Below, piece after piece: positions 36,229 to 45,170 of a DNA stretch of 64,000 nucleotides; the stretch's first letter is position 1, and each line of letters begins with the position of its first letter. This DNA comes from Kalymmatonema gypsitolerans NIES-4073 (GTDB lineage: Bacteria; Cyanobacteriota; Cyanobacteriia; Cyanobacteriales; Nostocaceae): positions 62,001 through 126,000 of the forward strand of contig NZ_AP018264.1 in the NCBI RefSeq assembly GCF_002368435.1. The letters run 5' to 3'. The translations under genes were made by a program, and so were the position numbers. A model generated the notes under the pieces. It searched no databases and was not told the DNA's origin. It saw only the letters and a program-made list of their open reading frames with translations.

Positions 36229-37494
36229 TCATCCCAGCACTCCAAATTTTTTACTCTTAAGGTAGTTAACGTAGCTAACCAAGTTGTAGTTATATCTGAG
36301 TTCTTGAGGAACGAAAGTTGAGTAAGGATGCAGTGCTACACCATCACGGCGAAAGCGATGACAGGGCGCATATATATCAAAAAAGATAGATATTTCATCA
36401 CCATCAACTTCGATTTGAGCTATGCCATTGAGTTCCTTTGCAAACTCTAAAACTCGTCCTGATGCTACGTAGTCAAAGACCACTACATTTCGAGTACGGA
36501 AATACTGGATGTAAGAAAGAAGTTTTGCTTCCATACCAAGCTCAAGCAGTCTGTCAGAATGTTTCAGCAAGATACCGGAATAGGAAAAAGAAAACCTACG
36601 GTTAGCGTATTCATCCCACAAGATAAGATTGCCGTAAAATTTGCAAATATTCGCTTGATTGGACGATATTTCTCTATTTAAATTTTCGACAACAGCATCA
36701 TCTTCAAATGGAAACAACGCCTTACGTTCATCCCATTGCTTATCTGGACAGCAACCATTCTCAAACCATCCATGTGGATGAATCCCACAAACAATATTAT
36801 TGGCACCATGCAGTAACTTACACCCAGCACATACTCGCAAATAGCAAGAACTAAATTCTTCACTATTAACTGCATTAATATAGCATCGGTGTATATCTAA
36901 ATGCTCCTCTAAAGCTTCACAAGGTAAAGGTTTATATGAGGAGAATGTTTGTCCAATTAATCTGTCTGGATCTGTTTCATCATAGATTACTGCCAAGTCG
37001 TCAATTTGGTGAGAACGTAGTTCTTCGTAAAGTACGGATTTCCGATATGGTTCTTCCTCAAATCTACAAATAACCAAGCACTTTGAATCAGGATGTCTTT
37101 CAAAATTCATCACCGTGTAAGTGTAAATTGAAAGCAGACAATCAAAATTTTCAAAGCTCTCAGTTTTTATTAATACAAGCGGTTTTATGTCAGCTATTTT
37201 TGCAGTTTCTCTACTCGAATTAGTTTCCTCCGATTCTTCAACAACGCTTAAGAAAGCACCGCCCAAGGAAGCAAGAATAATTCCGGTAAAGCCTAATACA
37301 ATAGCACCAGTGCCAATAGAGGCAATTTGTTCGGAGCGTTCTTTCTCAACGATTGGGAATCCGCCCTTAGCTAAGTACAATAAGCCCAAACCAGAAAAAG
37401 TTGCTACAGTGCCTAAAGCAATAGCAGTCAAAGACACCATTCCAAAAGCAGCATTAAGGTTTCTCAAGCCATTAAACGCAAACTTCTTCAACAT
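36229..37494 (-). CDS. Membrane protein with Cys-rich cytoplasmic or periplasmic domain
   Basis: A 421-residue protein of unknown family. Two membrane segments lie near the N-terminus (V-S-L-T-A-I-A-L-G-T-V-A-T-F and G-A-I-V-L-G-F-T-G-I-I-L-A-S-L). The soluble part from residue 105 has a dense Cys/His cluster, with S-S-C-Y-L-R-V-C-A-G-C-K-L-L-H-G, I-V-C-G-I-H-P-H-G and N-G-C-C-P-D, that could bind zinc. The C-terminal half is rich in aromatic residues. It is the last of the minus-strand genes before the 168-residue membrane protein and may be part of the same transfer-like operon. I see no enzyme signature and do not assign a function. Confidence 0.7.
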   Translation of the reverse strand: MLKKFAFNGLRNLNAAFGMVSLTAIALGTVATFSGLGLLYLAKGGFPIVEKERSEQIASIGTGAIVLGFTGIILASLGGAFLSVVEESEETNSSRETAKIADIKPLVLIKTESFENFDCLLSIYTYTVMNFERHPDSKCLVICRFEEEPYRKSVLYEELRSHQIDDLAVIYDETDPDRLIGQTFSSYKPLPCEALEEHLDIHRCYINAVNSEEFSSCYLRVCAGCKLLHGANNIVCGIHPHGWFENGCCPDKQWDERKALFPFEDDAVVENLNREISSNQANICKFYGNLILWDEYANRRFSFSYSGILLKHSDRLLELGMEAKLLSYIQYFRTRNVVVFDYVASGRVLEFAKELNGIAQIEVDGDEISIFFDIYAPCHRFRRDGVALHPYSTFVPQELRYNYNLVSYVNYLKSKKFGVLG

Positions 37495-37765
37495 AATTTA
37501 TCCCTCCAAAATGCAGGTCACAAGATTTTTAATTACTCTTGCCCCGGCACAAATTGGGATTTGCTGAGAACTACACTACTAACCTACCCCTTACTCTATT
37601 AACAATTCCACAACTATTTAATAGATATGTACTCGTTAATTTTCAGTCTCAGTAGTAGTTTCATTCCCAATGGTGATAGCAAGAGTCGAACTTGCTTTGT
37701 TGCTTAAAACAACAATCTACCCAAACTGGAATATCACCAAATCACAATATATAGAAATCACATAT

Positions 37766-38245
37766 CTACTTTCCAAAAGTCCAAGTATTAGTTTCGTTTA
37801 ATTCCAATTCTTCAAAACAGTTAGCAAAACCCGTAAAATGGAAACATCTTAGCGGCATCCGAGATATTAATAGTAAAGAAAAATTTTCTAGTTTAGCCAA
37901 CTGTTGTAATCTCAATAAATCGTCGCTAAAACCATCACTAACAAAGTGCAATCTATCAAAATTATCAATCACAAGTAGTCTATTTAACCCATCAGATAAT
38001 TCGCTTATTATATTTTGCCAATCCTGCTGGTAGTACAAATCAAAACTCATAGGAATAACATCAAATAGATGAGCCACACTAAAAGGATATTCAAGATTGA
38101 GATAAACAGACTTTAAAGTAATATCTTTTAGTAAAGAATTTTTAACAGTAAAAGTCTTACCAATATCCTGTTTACCCCATAAATTAACATTCTTGCCTGC
38201 ATTTAGTTCACCAATCAACCAAGTATATTCTTTATAACGTAACAT
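37766..38245 (-). CDS. Mini P-loop ATPase
   Basis: A 159-residue NTPase-like protein. Walker A is W-G-K-Q-D-I-G-K-T-F near residue 25; Walker B is L-L-V-I-D-N-F-D near residue 92; a sensor-like L-L-L-I-S-R follows. This is the core of an AAA/STAND-type ATPase but lacks the C-terminal lid domain, so it is either a minimal ATPase or a shortened one. It is 21 bp downstream of the RusA-like gene and looks like the distal member of the leftward operon. It could load or power the neighbouring DNA-handling proteins; that is inference. Confidence 0.75.
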   Translation of the reverse strand: MLRYKEYTWLIGELNAGKNVNLWGKQDIGKTFTVKNSLLKDITLKSVYLNLEYPFSVAHLFDVIPMSFDLYYQQDWQNIISELSDGLNRLLVIDNFDRLHFVSDGFSDDLLRLQQLAKLENFSLLLISRMPLRCFHFTGFANCFEELELNETNTWTFGK

Positions 38246-38266
38246 TACTATTATCCTTTAGAGAAA

Positions 38267-38731
38267 CTACAATTGGTTTGAGATTAAATGTGTGATTTTT
38301 TGATTGTGTCTTTCTAAATTTTTTCTAGAAAATTTGTTAGATACAATAAAATTATCTAATAAAAAATCAGGTGATTGTGAAAGTCTTAATAGCACACCAT
38401 CATCACCACTACTGCGATGATAATAATGAACAACAGGTGATTGGATAACTGTCAGGTTATCGTTACGAATTGCTCGCCCTGTAACTAGCCCATCCATAAT
38501 AAATTTAGCGGCAGCAGCTACATTATCACTATCTCGTGCAAAATTTTTGAGATACCAATGAAACTCAATCCAAACTGTACTATCTAAATAAAATTCACAT
38601 TCACTAACAAATTCACCAATTAAGTTTGTCCAGTACTTCTTAAGTTCAGCACTAGCTTGCCAACTCGACCGTGCCTGGTTAATAATTTCGTTCATACAAG
38701 GGGGTAAAGGCATGGTCAGTTCAAATATCAT
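38267..38731 (-). CDS. RusA-like Holliday-junction resolvase
   Basis: A 154-residue endonuclease of the RusA family. The signature R-D-S-D-N-V-A-A-A-A-K-F-I-M-D-G-L, followed by R-N-D-N-L-T-V-I, supplies the Asp and Lys residues of the RusA active site. RusA cuts four-way junctions symmetrically. The ATG at 38731 overlaps the end of the FtsK-like gene by 11 bp (a GTG 12 nt upstream overlaps more), so the two are translationally coupled. A resolvase in a DNA-transfer operon could resolve multimers or branched intermediates before or after transport. The catalytic assignment is good; its role here is inference. Confidence 0.85.
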   Translation of the reverse strand: MIFELTMPLPPCMNEIINQARSSWQASAELKKYWTNLIGEFVSECEFYLDSTVWIEFHWYLKNFARDSDNVAAAAKFIMDGLVTGRAIRNDNLTVIQSPVVHYYHRSSGDDGVLLRLSQSPDFLLDNFIVSNKFSRKNLERHNQKITHLISNQL

Positions 38732-40898
38732 CTTCACAGCCACCTTTAAAGCTATTTAAAAATTCTTCAACAACGTTTCTAAATTTCTTGTATGACCTAC
38801 CATCTTGACGGGATAAATTGAATACTGCTTTGACAATTTCATCAAGTTGATAGCCCTTTTGATACAAATTCAAAATAGAATTTCTTGCTTCTTCGTCAAG
38901 CTGCACCTTAAAACTAAAACTGCCCTCAAAATCAGTCTTAGACTGTTTAGTTTTAGTAGCAGTAGTGGCTTTAGATTTACCATTATCATTACTACTCTCG
39001 CCATACAGACTAGCGACAAATTCATCAAAGTCTAACCCAGATTTCCATGCTGTATAAGGATCGTTCTGGTTTTTTGCTTCCAAGAGTAATTGCTGGAAGT
39101 ATTCAGGGTCTTCATCGTCAGCAACATATAAAGCTTGGAGTCGTAAAACTTCAGTCGTCTTGTACAAGAAATCACCGTATCCCAGCAAATAAACTGCACG
39201 CTTATCTTTATCGTCCCCAAGGATAATACAACTGTCTTCAGGACGGGTTGTAACAAAGGCTGTCTTCGCTGGAAAGTTGGAGCGAATCAACGGGTCTATC
39301 ACGTTTTTGTCAGGGCGCTGAGTATATAACAATACATGAATCCCCGCACCACCCGCTTTTGCAAGCAACTTCATCAGCGCAGTCTCAATGCGATCGCAGT
39401 AGTTATCATCAGAAAGTAAGTCAAAACACTCGTCAATTAGACAAATTACTCGTGGCATGATGCAATCAGGTGCGAACCGTGAGTTGTACTGTGCGATCGT
39501 TTCAATACTGCTGTGGCGCTCAAATTCCTGGTAGCGCAATTCCATTTCTTCGACCAAGTAATCAAGCAAGTTAGCGGTAGGCGCTGCATCACGTGCAACT
39601 GGGGCTACAAGATGGGGAAGCCCATCAAATTTACAAAAGGTCACACGTTTAACATCTGAAAGTGCCAATCGAACAACAGAAGGGGGATATCGTCGCACTA
39701 AGTATAAGATTGCGGCTTTCTCAAACTGCGACTTTCCACCCCGCGTCCGCCCACCACCCAGGATATGAGTCACGTTATCGCTATAAAGGGGAATTTCAAC
39801 ATAGGTGCCATCAACATCAACACCACCGGGGATAGACACCGAATAAATGTCAGGTTCGCCGTCAAAAGTAAAGTAATCACGGAAATAAGCAAATTGTCTA
39901 TCTAACCGGGGTATGTCAAATACAACTCCCCCAGGCACTACACTCACCATTGGCGCAACTTTTAAGCCTAATTCTTCACCCAGTTGCTGTACTAAGTCAT
40001 TACCTATATCTTCTACTTTCTTGTAACTAACACCCCGTCCCAGTTTTACCCTAATACGGTTAAAAGTGGGGCCATTTTTGGCATCAATATACTTAGCATT
40101 AATATTAAAATCTTCTAAAGTATCAACTAATAGTTCTCCTGCTTGTCCCATAGTTAAAACATTTGAGCTAGCAATCTCATTATTAGCAATTTCACTATTT
40201 AAACCTTTAGGCTCTTTTAAAATAATTGAGCCATCTACAGCCTGCTTTAAAGCTATTGGCTTATCCGTAGCACGGGCAACAAGCACTGCCGTTCTATAGC
40301 AATAGTTTTTAATAATTTTATCTTTAGATTTATTGGCTAAATCAGTAAAGTAACTAATTGGTTTATTATTTAAAAATAAATTATAAAGATTGTGCTGCAC
40401 TACTTCATAGCCAATATGCTTGAGATAGATATTTTTAATTGATTCTATATATTCAAATAAAGATTCAATAGGTGATAGATTAACTATCTCAATCATTTTT
40501 TGATATACGTTATTTTGCTCCCACTGTGATGGCATTCTATTGAAATGGATATACTCAAGTGCATAACGTACAAACTCGTACTGATTTAAAGTACAGTGTT
40601 CTGCACAGATTGATAATATTTCATCATCGTTTGTACCTGCAATTACTGATTCGTATATTACCTGAAATAAAAATTCCAAGTTAAATTCAACAACTGGACG
40701 TGATAATTTTGCTTTAAAGTCAATCTGCTTTAAAACAGTTTCAGCATAAAAAACCATTGCATCCGGTAAAGCTTCCCGTACATTCTCTACAATCTCTTCA
40801 TTGCTCAAACCATCTTGTTTGGCCTGTACAATTACAGTCCAAAGCTGTTGTTTTTGAATTTCAGTATTACCATTAGTGTTATTGTATGGTAGTAACAT
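38721..40898 (-). CDS. FtsK/HerA-type DNA translocase
   Basis: A 725-residue FtsK/SpoIIIE-like ATPase. The Walker A is G-G-G-R-T-R-G-G-K-S (Lys389), Walker B V-I-C-L-I-D-E-C around residue 478, and the G-G-A-G-I-H-V-L-L-Y-T-Q-R-P-D segment is typical of FtsK motors. There is no N-terminal membrane domain; instead about 360 residues of helical sequence precede the motor. The last 60 residues (Y-Q-K-G-Y-Q-L-D-E-I-V-K-A-V-F) resemble a DNA-binding gamma-like domain. Such a motor pumps double-stranded DNA. Tight linkage to RusA and two cell-wall hydrolases suggests DNA transfer, in the manner of TraB of actinobacterial plasmids, though an ordinary partition or coupling role is possible. Confidence 0.88.
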   Translation of the reverse strand: MLLPYNNTNGNTEIQKQQLWTVIVQAKQDGLSNEEIVENVREALPDAMVFYAETVLKQIDFKAKLSRPVVEFNLEFLFQVIYESVIAGTNDDEILSICAEHCTLNQYEFVRYALEYIHFNRMPSQWEQNNVYQKMIEIVNLSPIESLFEYIESIKNIYLKHIGYEVVQHNLYNLFLNNKPISYFTDLANKSKDKIIKNYCYRTAVLVARATDKPIALKQAVDGSIILKEPKGLNSEIANNEIASSNVLTMGQAGELLVDTLEDFNINAKYIDAKNGPTFNRIRVKLGRGVSYKKVEDIGNDLVQQLGEELGLKVAPMVSVVPGGVVFDIPRLDRQFAYFRDYFTFDGEPDIYSVSIPGGVDVDGTYVEIPLYSDNVTHILGGGRTRGGKSQFEKAAILYLVRRYPPSVVRLALSDVKRVTFCKFDGLPHLVAPVARDAAPTANLLDYLVEEMELRYQEFERHSSIETIAQYNSRFAPDCIMPRVICLIDECFDLLSDDNYCDRIETALMKLLAKAGGAGIHVLLYTQRPDKNVIDPLIRSNFPAKTAFVTTRPEDSCIILGDDKDKRAVYLLGYGDFLYKTTEVLRLQALYVADDEDPEYFQQLLLEAKNQNDPYTAWKSGLDFDEFVASLYGESSNDNGKSKATTATKTKQSKTDFEGSFSFKVQLDEEARNSILNLYQKGYQLDEIVKAVFNLSRQDGRSYKKFRNVVEEFLNSFKGGCEDDI

Positions 40899-40907
40899 TA
40901 CTAAGCT

Positions 40908-41735
40908 TCACTTCCTAGAAATTTCAAACTTCTGTAATTGCTGCTGATAGTAAGTTCTTAATTGAGCAATTGATTTAGGATTTTGACTGTAATTATTACA
41001 AGGAAACGAAGCCCAAATCCTACCTACTTTGCATACAGCAATATCAAACCTTCCTGCTTCAATGTCACTTAAAGCATTATTACGACGAATATATTCAATT
41101 GCCATCTTGTCCTGAGAAGCTGGACTAAAATCTTTTAAGTTTAACTTTGGCCGAAGGTCATACCAACTTATATCCAACATTTGATAAGCACCAGCCGCAG
41201 TCGAACAAACATTTTTACCATTAATAGGAGCGCACTGTTTCTTTAACGGGTGTGTATAAAAATCATTAAAAGTTCCGTTAAATACTAATTTTCGATAACT
41301 TTCTGGCTCACTGGTTCCTGTTTCCGCCCAACGAATTGTTGCTAAAAAAGCCCTCAAACGTGGTGAATAAGGATGTAGTGGGTAATCTCTTGTACTAACT
41401 CTTATTTTTAAACTATTTGACGAAAATGAAGAAACACTAGTACCTTGAGAAATTGAGAAATAAATGCCTAAAGTAATTAAGGAAGCAGTTGACAAATGAA
41501 TGGGTTGAAAACGGGATATAAATTGATGACGAGGACTGAAAATCAATCCTATTAAACCACCAACAATAAACCCAAATTTCCAACTATCAACTGCCTTACC
41601 GAAACTACGCACTTGGCAAACACTATCCGCACCCTTGGATACCAATCCACATGGCAGTGAAGCTACTCCATAGGAAAATGCAACAGAGCAGGCTGCACCA
41701 ACTACACCTGATATAAAAATCGGTACAATTTGCAT
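40908..41735 (-). CDS. Membrane-anchored lysozyme-like muramidase
   Basis: A 275-residue protein from the ATG at 41735 (a TTG 12 nt upstream is an alternative). Three hydrophobic segments occupy the first 110 residues. The C-terminal 150 residues match a phage-type lysozyme: L-A-T-I-R-W-A-E-T-G-T (the catalytic Glu), S-T-A-A-G-A-Y-Q-M-L-D-I-S-W, and F-S-P-A-S-Q-D-K-M-A-I-E-Y-I. It should cut peptidoglycan at the outer face of the inner membrane. It lies 9 bp upstream of the FtsK-like gene and 26 bp after the M23 peptidase gene. Such enzymes clear a passage for DNA-transfer machines. Confidence 0.85.
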   Translation of the reverse strand: MQIVPIFISGVVGAACSVAFSYGVASLPCGLVSKGADSVCQVRSFGKAVDSWKFGFIVGGLIGLIFSPRHQFISRFQPIHLSTASLITLGIYFSISQGTSVSSFSSNSLKIRVSTRDYPLHPYSPRLRAFLATIRWAETGTSEPESYRKLVFNGTFNDFYTHPLKKQCAPINGKNVCSTAAGAYQMLDISWYDLRPKLNLKDFSPASQDKMAIEYIRRNNALSDIEAGRFDIAVCKVGRIWASFPCNNYSQNPKSIAQLRTYYQQQLQKFEISRK

Positions 41736-41761
41736 TGCTCTTGCCAATAGCTAAATAACTT

Positions 41762-42412
41762 TCAACGGTTTGCTAAATATTCTTGTAAATAAGGACGAGG
41801 GTTCTGCGCTACGCCATCAACGTGAACTTCAAAATGTAAATGTGGCCCCGTCGAAAACCCCGTACTACCTACTGCTGCAATCATCTGCCCACGGACAACT
41901 TGTTGTCCCTGCTGTACATACAGCTGACTGGCATGACCATAGAGAGTAGATAAACTTCCCTGATGCTGAATAATAACTGCTTTGCCATAACCATCCCTGT
42001 CACCCGCAAAAGCTACTCGGCCAGCATCAATCGCATAAATTGGCGTACCCCTGGCTGCGCCAAAATCAATTCCCCTGTGAAACTTGCGATCGCCTGTAAT
42101 TGGGTGTGTCCGCCAACCAAATTCACTAGTAACAGGAGTACCAGCCGCAGTAGGAAAGGCAATTCGACGATTATTTAAAACCTGATTACTAACAACAGTT
42201 CTAGGTAGTATTAGATTCTGGAGAGATTTAACTAATAATTGAGATTCAATCCATCCAGAAACCTGGGGAATGACCATAACTGCAATGACAACTGAGGTTG
42301 CGATCGCATATCTCCAACTTTCACTCGAATTAGTATCGGCTGTCTCATCCAAACTAGTTACAGTCGAATTACTAACCTCCTTTTTACCGTCAGTTTCAAA
42401 GATTATTCGCAT
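41762..42412 (-). CDS. M23-family metallopeptidase, membrane-anchored
   Basis: A 216-residue zinc endopeptidase of the LytM/M23 family. The ATG at 42412 follows the preceding gene's stop by 4 nt; the frame extends 16 codons further upstream, but into that gene. A single membrane segment lies near residue 40. The catalytic domain shows H-R-G-I-D-F-G (zinc ligands His and Asp), then Y-G-H-A-S and G-P-H-L-H-F-E-V (His pair), all intact. It would cleave peptidoglycan cross-links. With the lysozyme-like gene downstream it forms a wall-remodelling pair. Confidence 0.93.
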   Translation of the reverse strand: MRIIFETDGKKEVSNSTVTSLDETADTNSSESWRYAIATSVVIAVMVIPQVSGWIESQLLVKSLQNLILPRTVVSNQVLNNRRIAFPTAAGTPVTSEFGWRTHPITGDRKFHRGIDFGAARGTPIYAIDAGRVAFAGDRDGYGKAVIIQHQGSLSTLYGHASQLYVQQGQQVVRGQMIAAVGSTGFSTGPHLHFEVHVDGVAQNPRPYLQEYLANR

Positions 42413-42416
42413 TGTC

Positions 42417-42758
42417 TCAACGCCTTTTTGCATTAGCAGGAGAAACCTGCCAACAACCAATCTTTGCAGTACTCAATACTTCCTCAAAATCATTCTGAGC
42501 TACACGGCAATCAGGAGAATTTAGGCCATCTCCGGATGTTGCAGATTCCTTAACTTTAGGGGAATAGCGAGTAAAGGCAGGATTAGAAGATATATTCACA
42601 CTAGGTGCAGCAGTAGAAACAGCAGCCGGCGATAAAAAGTGAAGCTTTTGTGCCAACGCCACAGCATTACGCCAGTTATAAAACTGCAAATACCCCGGTT
42701 GCAAGATATCTGCAATCCATACCAGCAGTACGAACCAAAAAATTGCCTTTACCGACAT
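42417..42758 (-). CDS. Small membrane or secreted protein
   Basis: A 113-residue protein. The N-terminus is one hydrophobic helix (A-I-F-W-F-V-L-L-V-W-I-A-D-I-L); the remainder is Ser/Ala-rich and ends basic, with two Cys (D-C-R-V-A-Q, I-G-C-W-Q-V). The start overlaps the preceding gene's stop as TAATG, so the genes are coupled. No family was recognised; it is probably a component of the envelope-spanning assembly encoded by this operon. Confidence 0.65.
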   Translation of the reverse strand: MSVKAIFWFVLLVWIADILQPGYLQFYNWRNAVALAQKLHFLSPAAVSTAAPSVNISSNPAFTRYSPKVKESATSGDGLNSPDCRVAQNDFEEVLSTAKIGCWQVSPANAKRR

Positions 42759-43246
42759 TATTCCAATTGTTTAACCACAGGCAGGGCAAAAGAAGGAACT
42801 TCTTTGGGTACAACTTCAATCTTTTTCCCAGCTGCATATCCTGGCCCGGTGTAACTGCCATTAAGGAGAAAATTCAACAGCATTATTAACAACCACACTC
42901 CCACAGCAGCGACACCCACAGGAGATTTAATTACATCTGATAAAAAATATACTGGATACCAGCCAAATCTCCAGGGATTTTGTGGATGCAACCTATGTGC
43001 TTTCCAAGTCTCAATGTAGGGAATTTCTATCTGAGGAACTCTCGGCTTATAGGCAGTAGGTGCATTGATATACCTAACTTCTACAGGTTGAGTATCATAA
43101 GTGGTCATAGGAGAAACGCTAGGTTGCTGATTTACCATTCCTCCTTGCTGTACCTGCTGCAACATATTTTGCAACCGATTGGCAGGCACAATTGCCCCAC
43201 CTTCAGAATAATCAACATCAAAATTACGGCGTTGATTTCTACTCAT
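42758..43246 (-). CDS. Single-pass membrane protein of unknown family
   Basis: A 162-residue protein with a Gln-rich N-terminal half (M-L-Q-Q-V-Q-Q-G-G), a conserved-looking R-L-H-P-Q-N-P-W-R-F-G-W-Y-P-V-Y-F segment and a membrane helix (G-V-A-A-V-G-V-W-L-L-I-M-L-L-N-F-L-L) near residue 120. The soluble part would lie on the cytoplasmic side. It is the sixth gene of the leftward operon, between two other membrane proteins. I do not recognise it. Confidence 0.65.
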   Translation of the reverse strand: MSRNQRRNFDVDYSEGGAIVPANRLQNMLQQVQQGGMVNQQPSVSPMTTYDTQPVEVRYINAPTAYKPRVPQIEIPYIETWKAHRLHPQNPWRFGWYPVYFLSDVIKSPVGVAAVGVWLLIMLLNFLLNGSYTGPGYAAGKKIEVVPKEVPSFALPVVKQLE

Positions 43247-43268
43247 AATATGACCTCAAATTAACTAA

Positions 43269-43835
43269 CTAGCTAGCGGGTTTATTATTTATTTGGGAGT
43301 TAGTATCTTCCCAAAAATCTTCATCTTGAAGTTGGGCGTAAAACTCTTCTGGAGATAACATTCCAGTTTGATTTTGCACTCCATCTTCCACAACTTGACT
43401 ACTATCTACTCGCCCTAATCCAGAAACAGCAGAACGAGGAGAAAATTGAACGACATTTTTAGCAGAAAACTCGTTATTAAATCTCATCCCAAGAGGCGAA
43501 ACTGGGGGGATTAAAGAAGGCTGAATATCAGTATTAGGAACCCCAACATGAAGTTGTTGATTGCCAGAATTTCCCAAGTTATCAGAAACTTCATCTGTTT
43601 CTTCAACTGCATTGTTATAGTCAGAAATTCCCCAACTCAAGAAACAAGCAAACCCTGCCAAAAATATAACTGCACTCATCCAATGCACTCCTGAATTGGG
43701 AGATGGCATCATCTCAACCGTTGTCCGAGTTGAACCTTCCAGGGTAGTACGAATAGGTGTACGTTTGACTGCCGCTACAACATTGAGCGAACACAAAGCT
43801 ATGCAAATTATCGCAGCAGCAAACTTAACATACAT
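43269..43835 (-). CDS. Membrane protein with cleavable or anchoring N-terminus
   Basis: A 188-residue protein. An N-terminal hydrophobic segment (F-A-A-A-I-I-C-I-A-L-C-S-L-N-V-V-A-A) looks like a signal peptide, and a second segment (S-A-V-I-F-L-A-G-F-A-C-F-L-S-W-G-I) lies near residue 60. The C-terminal 110 residues are hydrophilic and disordered-looking. The start lies 4 bp after the preceding stop. The family is unknown. Confidence 0.65.
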   Translation of the reverse strand: MYVKFAAAIICIALCSLNVVAAVKRTPIRTTLEGSTRTTVEMMPSPNSGVHWMSAVIFLAGFACFLSWGISDYNNAVEETDEVSDNLGNSGNQQLHVGVPNTDIQPSLIPPVSPLGMRFNNEFSAKNVVQFSPRSAVSGLGRVDSSQVVEDGVQNQTGMLSPEEFYAQLQDEDFWEDTNSQINNKPAS

Positions 43836-43839
43836 GACA

Positions 43840-44685
43840 TCACTCCCCTGATTTATTAACAGGCTTTCTATTAGGAATTGGCTGAGGTAATTGCTTCTTC
43901 ATTTGTTGGAGATATATTCGCCTTTCCTCCTCTTTCTGGCGTATTTTCTCGCGGATGTCTGCCACTTGTGCCATCTGCTCTACTGGATCTAAATACCCCC
44001 GCGCCCGTAATAGCTGCGCCTGTGCAAGCGAGTATGGTTCTTGAGCATTCCTAATCTGAATTAGCATTTGATTCAGATCGACCGATGGTTGAGATTCCAA
44101 ATTCTGGGCGTAATCAATCGCCTCTAATTTACCCAAGATCAAAACAGCAGCAGCCCCGGTTGGTATCTTCTCCTCAACTTTCGTACCATCGGTTTTGCGG
44201 TATCCCCAGTAAAAACTATTATTTCCAGAAGCCGCTTCTAGTAAAACATCCAGCGAGTTGAACTTAACTATCTCCAGTGCCGGCATATAGTGAAGGCGGT
44301 AAAACCCAGATTTCTCATTAGCTTGCATTCTGGATATTTCACCCCGCAATTGCTGTCCCCACAATGCCGCCGCTAACTGTCGCCAGCCTGTAAGAGTAGG
44401 CGCACCCTCTACTGAGGAGTAGCTGGACAGATGGTCTATATTGTAGTCAGTACGGGAAAGCTTTTCTAAGTAAACTTCTCGAATTTGGGCAACTTGCGCC
44501 TTTACTTGTTGTACCTCCGATATCTGAGTACCTGGAATTTGTTGCTTCCATCCCACCATTAATGCAACCGCCCCAATAACAGACAGCGCACTAACAGTCG
44601 AACAAACCGTCCACAGGGTAACATTTACCTTTTGTCTTCTTCGACTTGGTTGTTTATTTCGTACAGGTATAGGAGTAAACATCAT
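43840..44685 (-). CDS. Bitopic membrane protein with periplasmic coiled region
   Basis: A 281-residue protein with a basic cytoplasmic N-terminus (P-S-R-R-R-Q-K-V), one membrane helix (V-S-A-L-S-V-I-G-A-V-A-L-M-V) and about 230 residues outside. The outside part starts with a helical Q-V-K-A-Q-V-A-Q-I-R-E-V-Y, has a mixed domain with W-R-Q-L-A-A-A-L-W-G-Q-Q and F-Y-W-G-Y-R-K-T-D-G, and ends with a long charged coil (R-E-K-I-R-Q-K-E-E-E-R-R). The topology resembles structural proteins of secretion channels (such as VirB8), but no sequence similarity to those could be seen. AAGGGG precedes the start. Confidence 0.65.
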   Translation of the reverse strand: MMFTPIPVRNKQPSRRRQKVNVTLWTVCSTVSALSVIGAVALMVGWKQQIPGTQISEVQQVKAQVAQIREVYLEKLSRTDYNIDHLSSYSSVEGAPTLTGWRQLAAALWGQQLRGEISRMQANEKSGFYRLHYMPALEIVKFNSLDVLLEAASGNNSFYWGYRKTDGTKVEEKIPTGAAAVLILGKLEAIDYAQNLESQPSVDLNQMLIQIRNAQEPYSLAQAQLLRARGYLDPVEQMAQVADIREKIRQKEEERRIYLQQMKKQLPQPIPNRKPVNKSGE

Positions 44686-44692
44686 TTACCCC

Positions 44693-44911
44693 TTACGTAT
44701 TATCAACAACCAACTGCAACTGAGGGTGCTTGTTTAACTCGCGTGCGATCGCAATTCCTGCACCACCCACAACTATTCCGGTTAGTAGTAACAGAGGGTG
44801 CAAGGCAAGCGTGGCCCCCACTCCCAATAGCTGTCCTACCATCCCAGAAACACCCAAGTTCATTAACAAACCACCCGCAGTGTTAACCAAAAAGTCAAAT
44901 GCTGCACTCAT
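44693..44911 (-). CDS. Small glycine-rich membrane protein
   Basis: A 72-residue protein from the ATG at 44911, with AGGGAG 6 nt upstream; the upstream gene's stop ends 2 nt before. Two hydrophobic helices (L-L-M-N-L-G-V-S-G-M-V-G-Q-L-L-G-V-G and L-L-L-L-T-G-I-V-V-G-G-A-G-I-A-I) are rich in Gly. Size and topology suit a pilin-like or channel subunit, but this is only a resemblance. Confidence 0.65.
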   Translation of the reverse strand: MSAAFDFLVNTAGGLLMNLGVSGMVGQLLGVGATLALHPLLLLTGIVVGGAGIAIARELNKHPQLQLVVDNT

Positions 44912-44913
44912 AC

Positions 44914-45162
44914 TTACTCCCTGGTAAACCAAATAACTACTAGTGCCAGAACTAAACCAACTAATTCACCTATGCCTACACCCACCAAAATTGGCTGGAT
45001 GCTGTAAATCTCCTGTTTGTCTTGCGTTGGGGGAATCGCTACCCACGTCCCAACTACAGTACCAGCTACTACCGAAAGTAAATTTATACCAACTGCTTGG
45101 GTAGATGTTTTTCTCAAATTAAGTAAACCTTCATCCCGTATTCGATAACAGATGGGTAGCAT
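44914..45162 (-). CDS. Small membrane protein
   Basis: An 82-residue protein with two hydrophobic helices (A-V-G-I-N-L-L-S-V-V-A-G-T-V-V-G-T-W-V and I-L-V-G-V-G-I-G-E-L-V-G-L-V-L-A-L-V-V). It is immediately upstream of another two-helix protein; the pair may work together as membrane subunits. No family was recognised. Confidence 0.65.
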   Translation of the reverse strand: MLPICYRIRDEGLLNLRKTSTQAVGINLLSVVAGTVVGTWVAIPPTQDKQEIYSIQPILVGVGIGELVGLVLALVVIWFTRE

Positions 45163-45170
45163 CTGGCTAA

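Noticed and set aside
42758-44911. Assigning the small membrane proteins to VirB2, VirB3 or VirB8
   Set aside because: Only size and topology are suggestive; no family sequence motif could be read.
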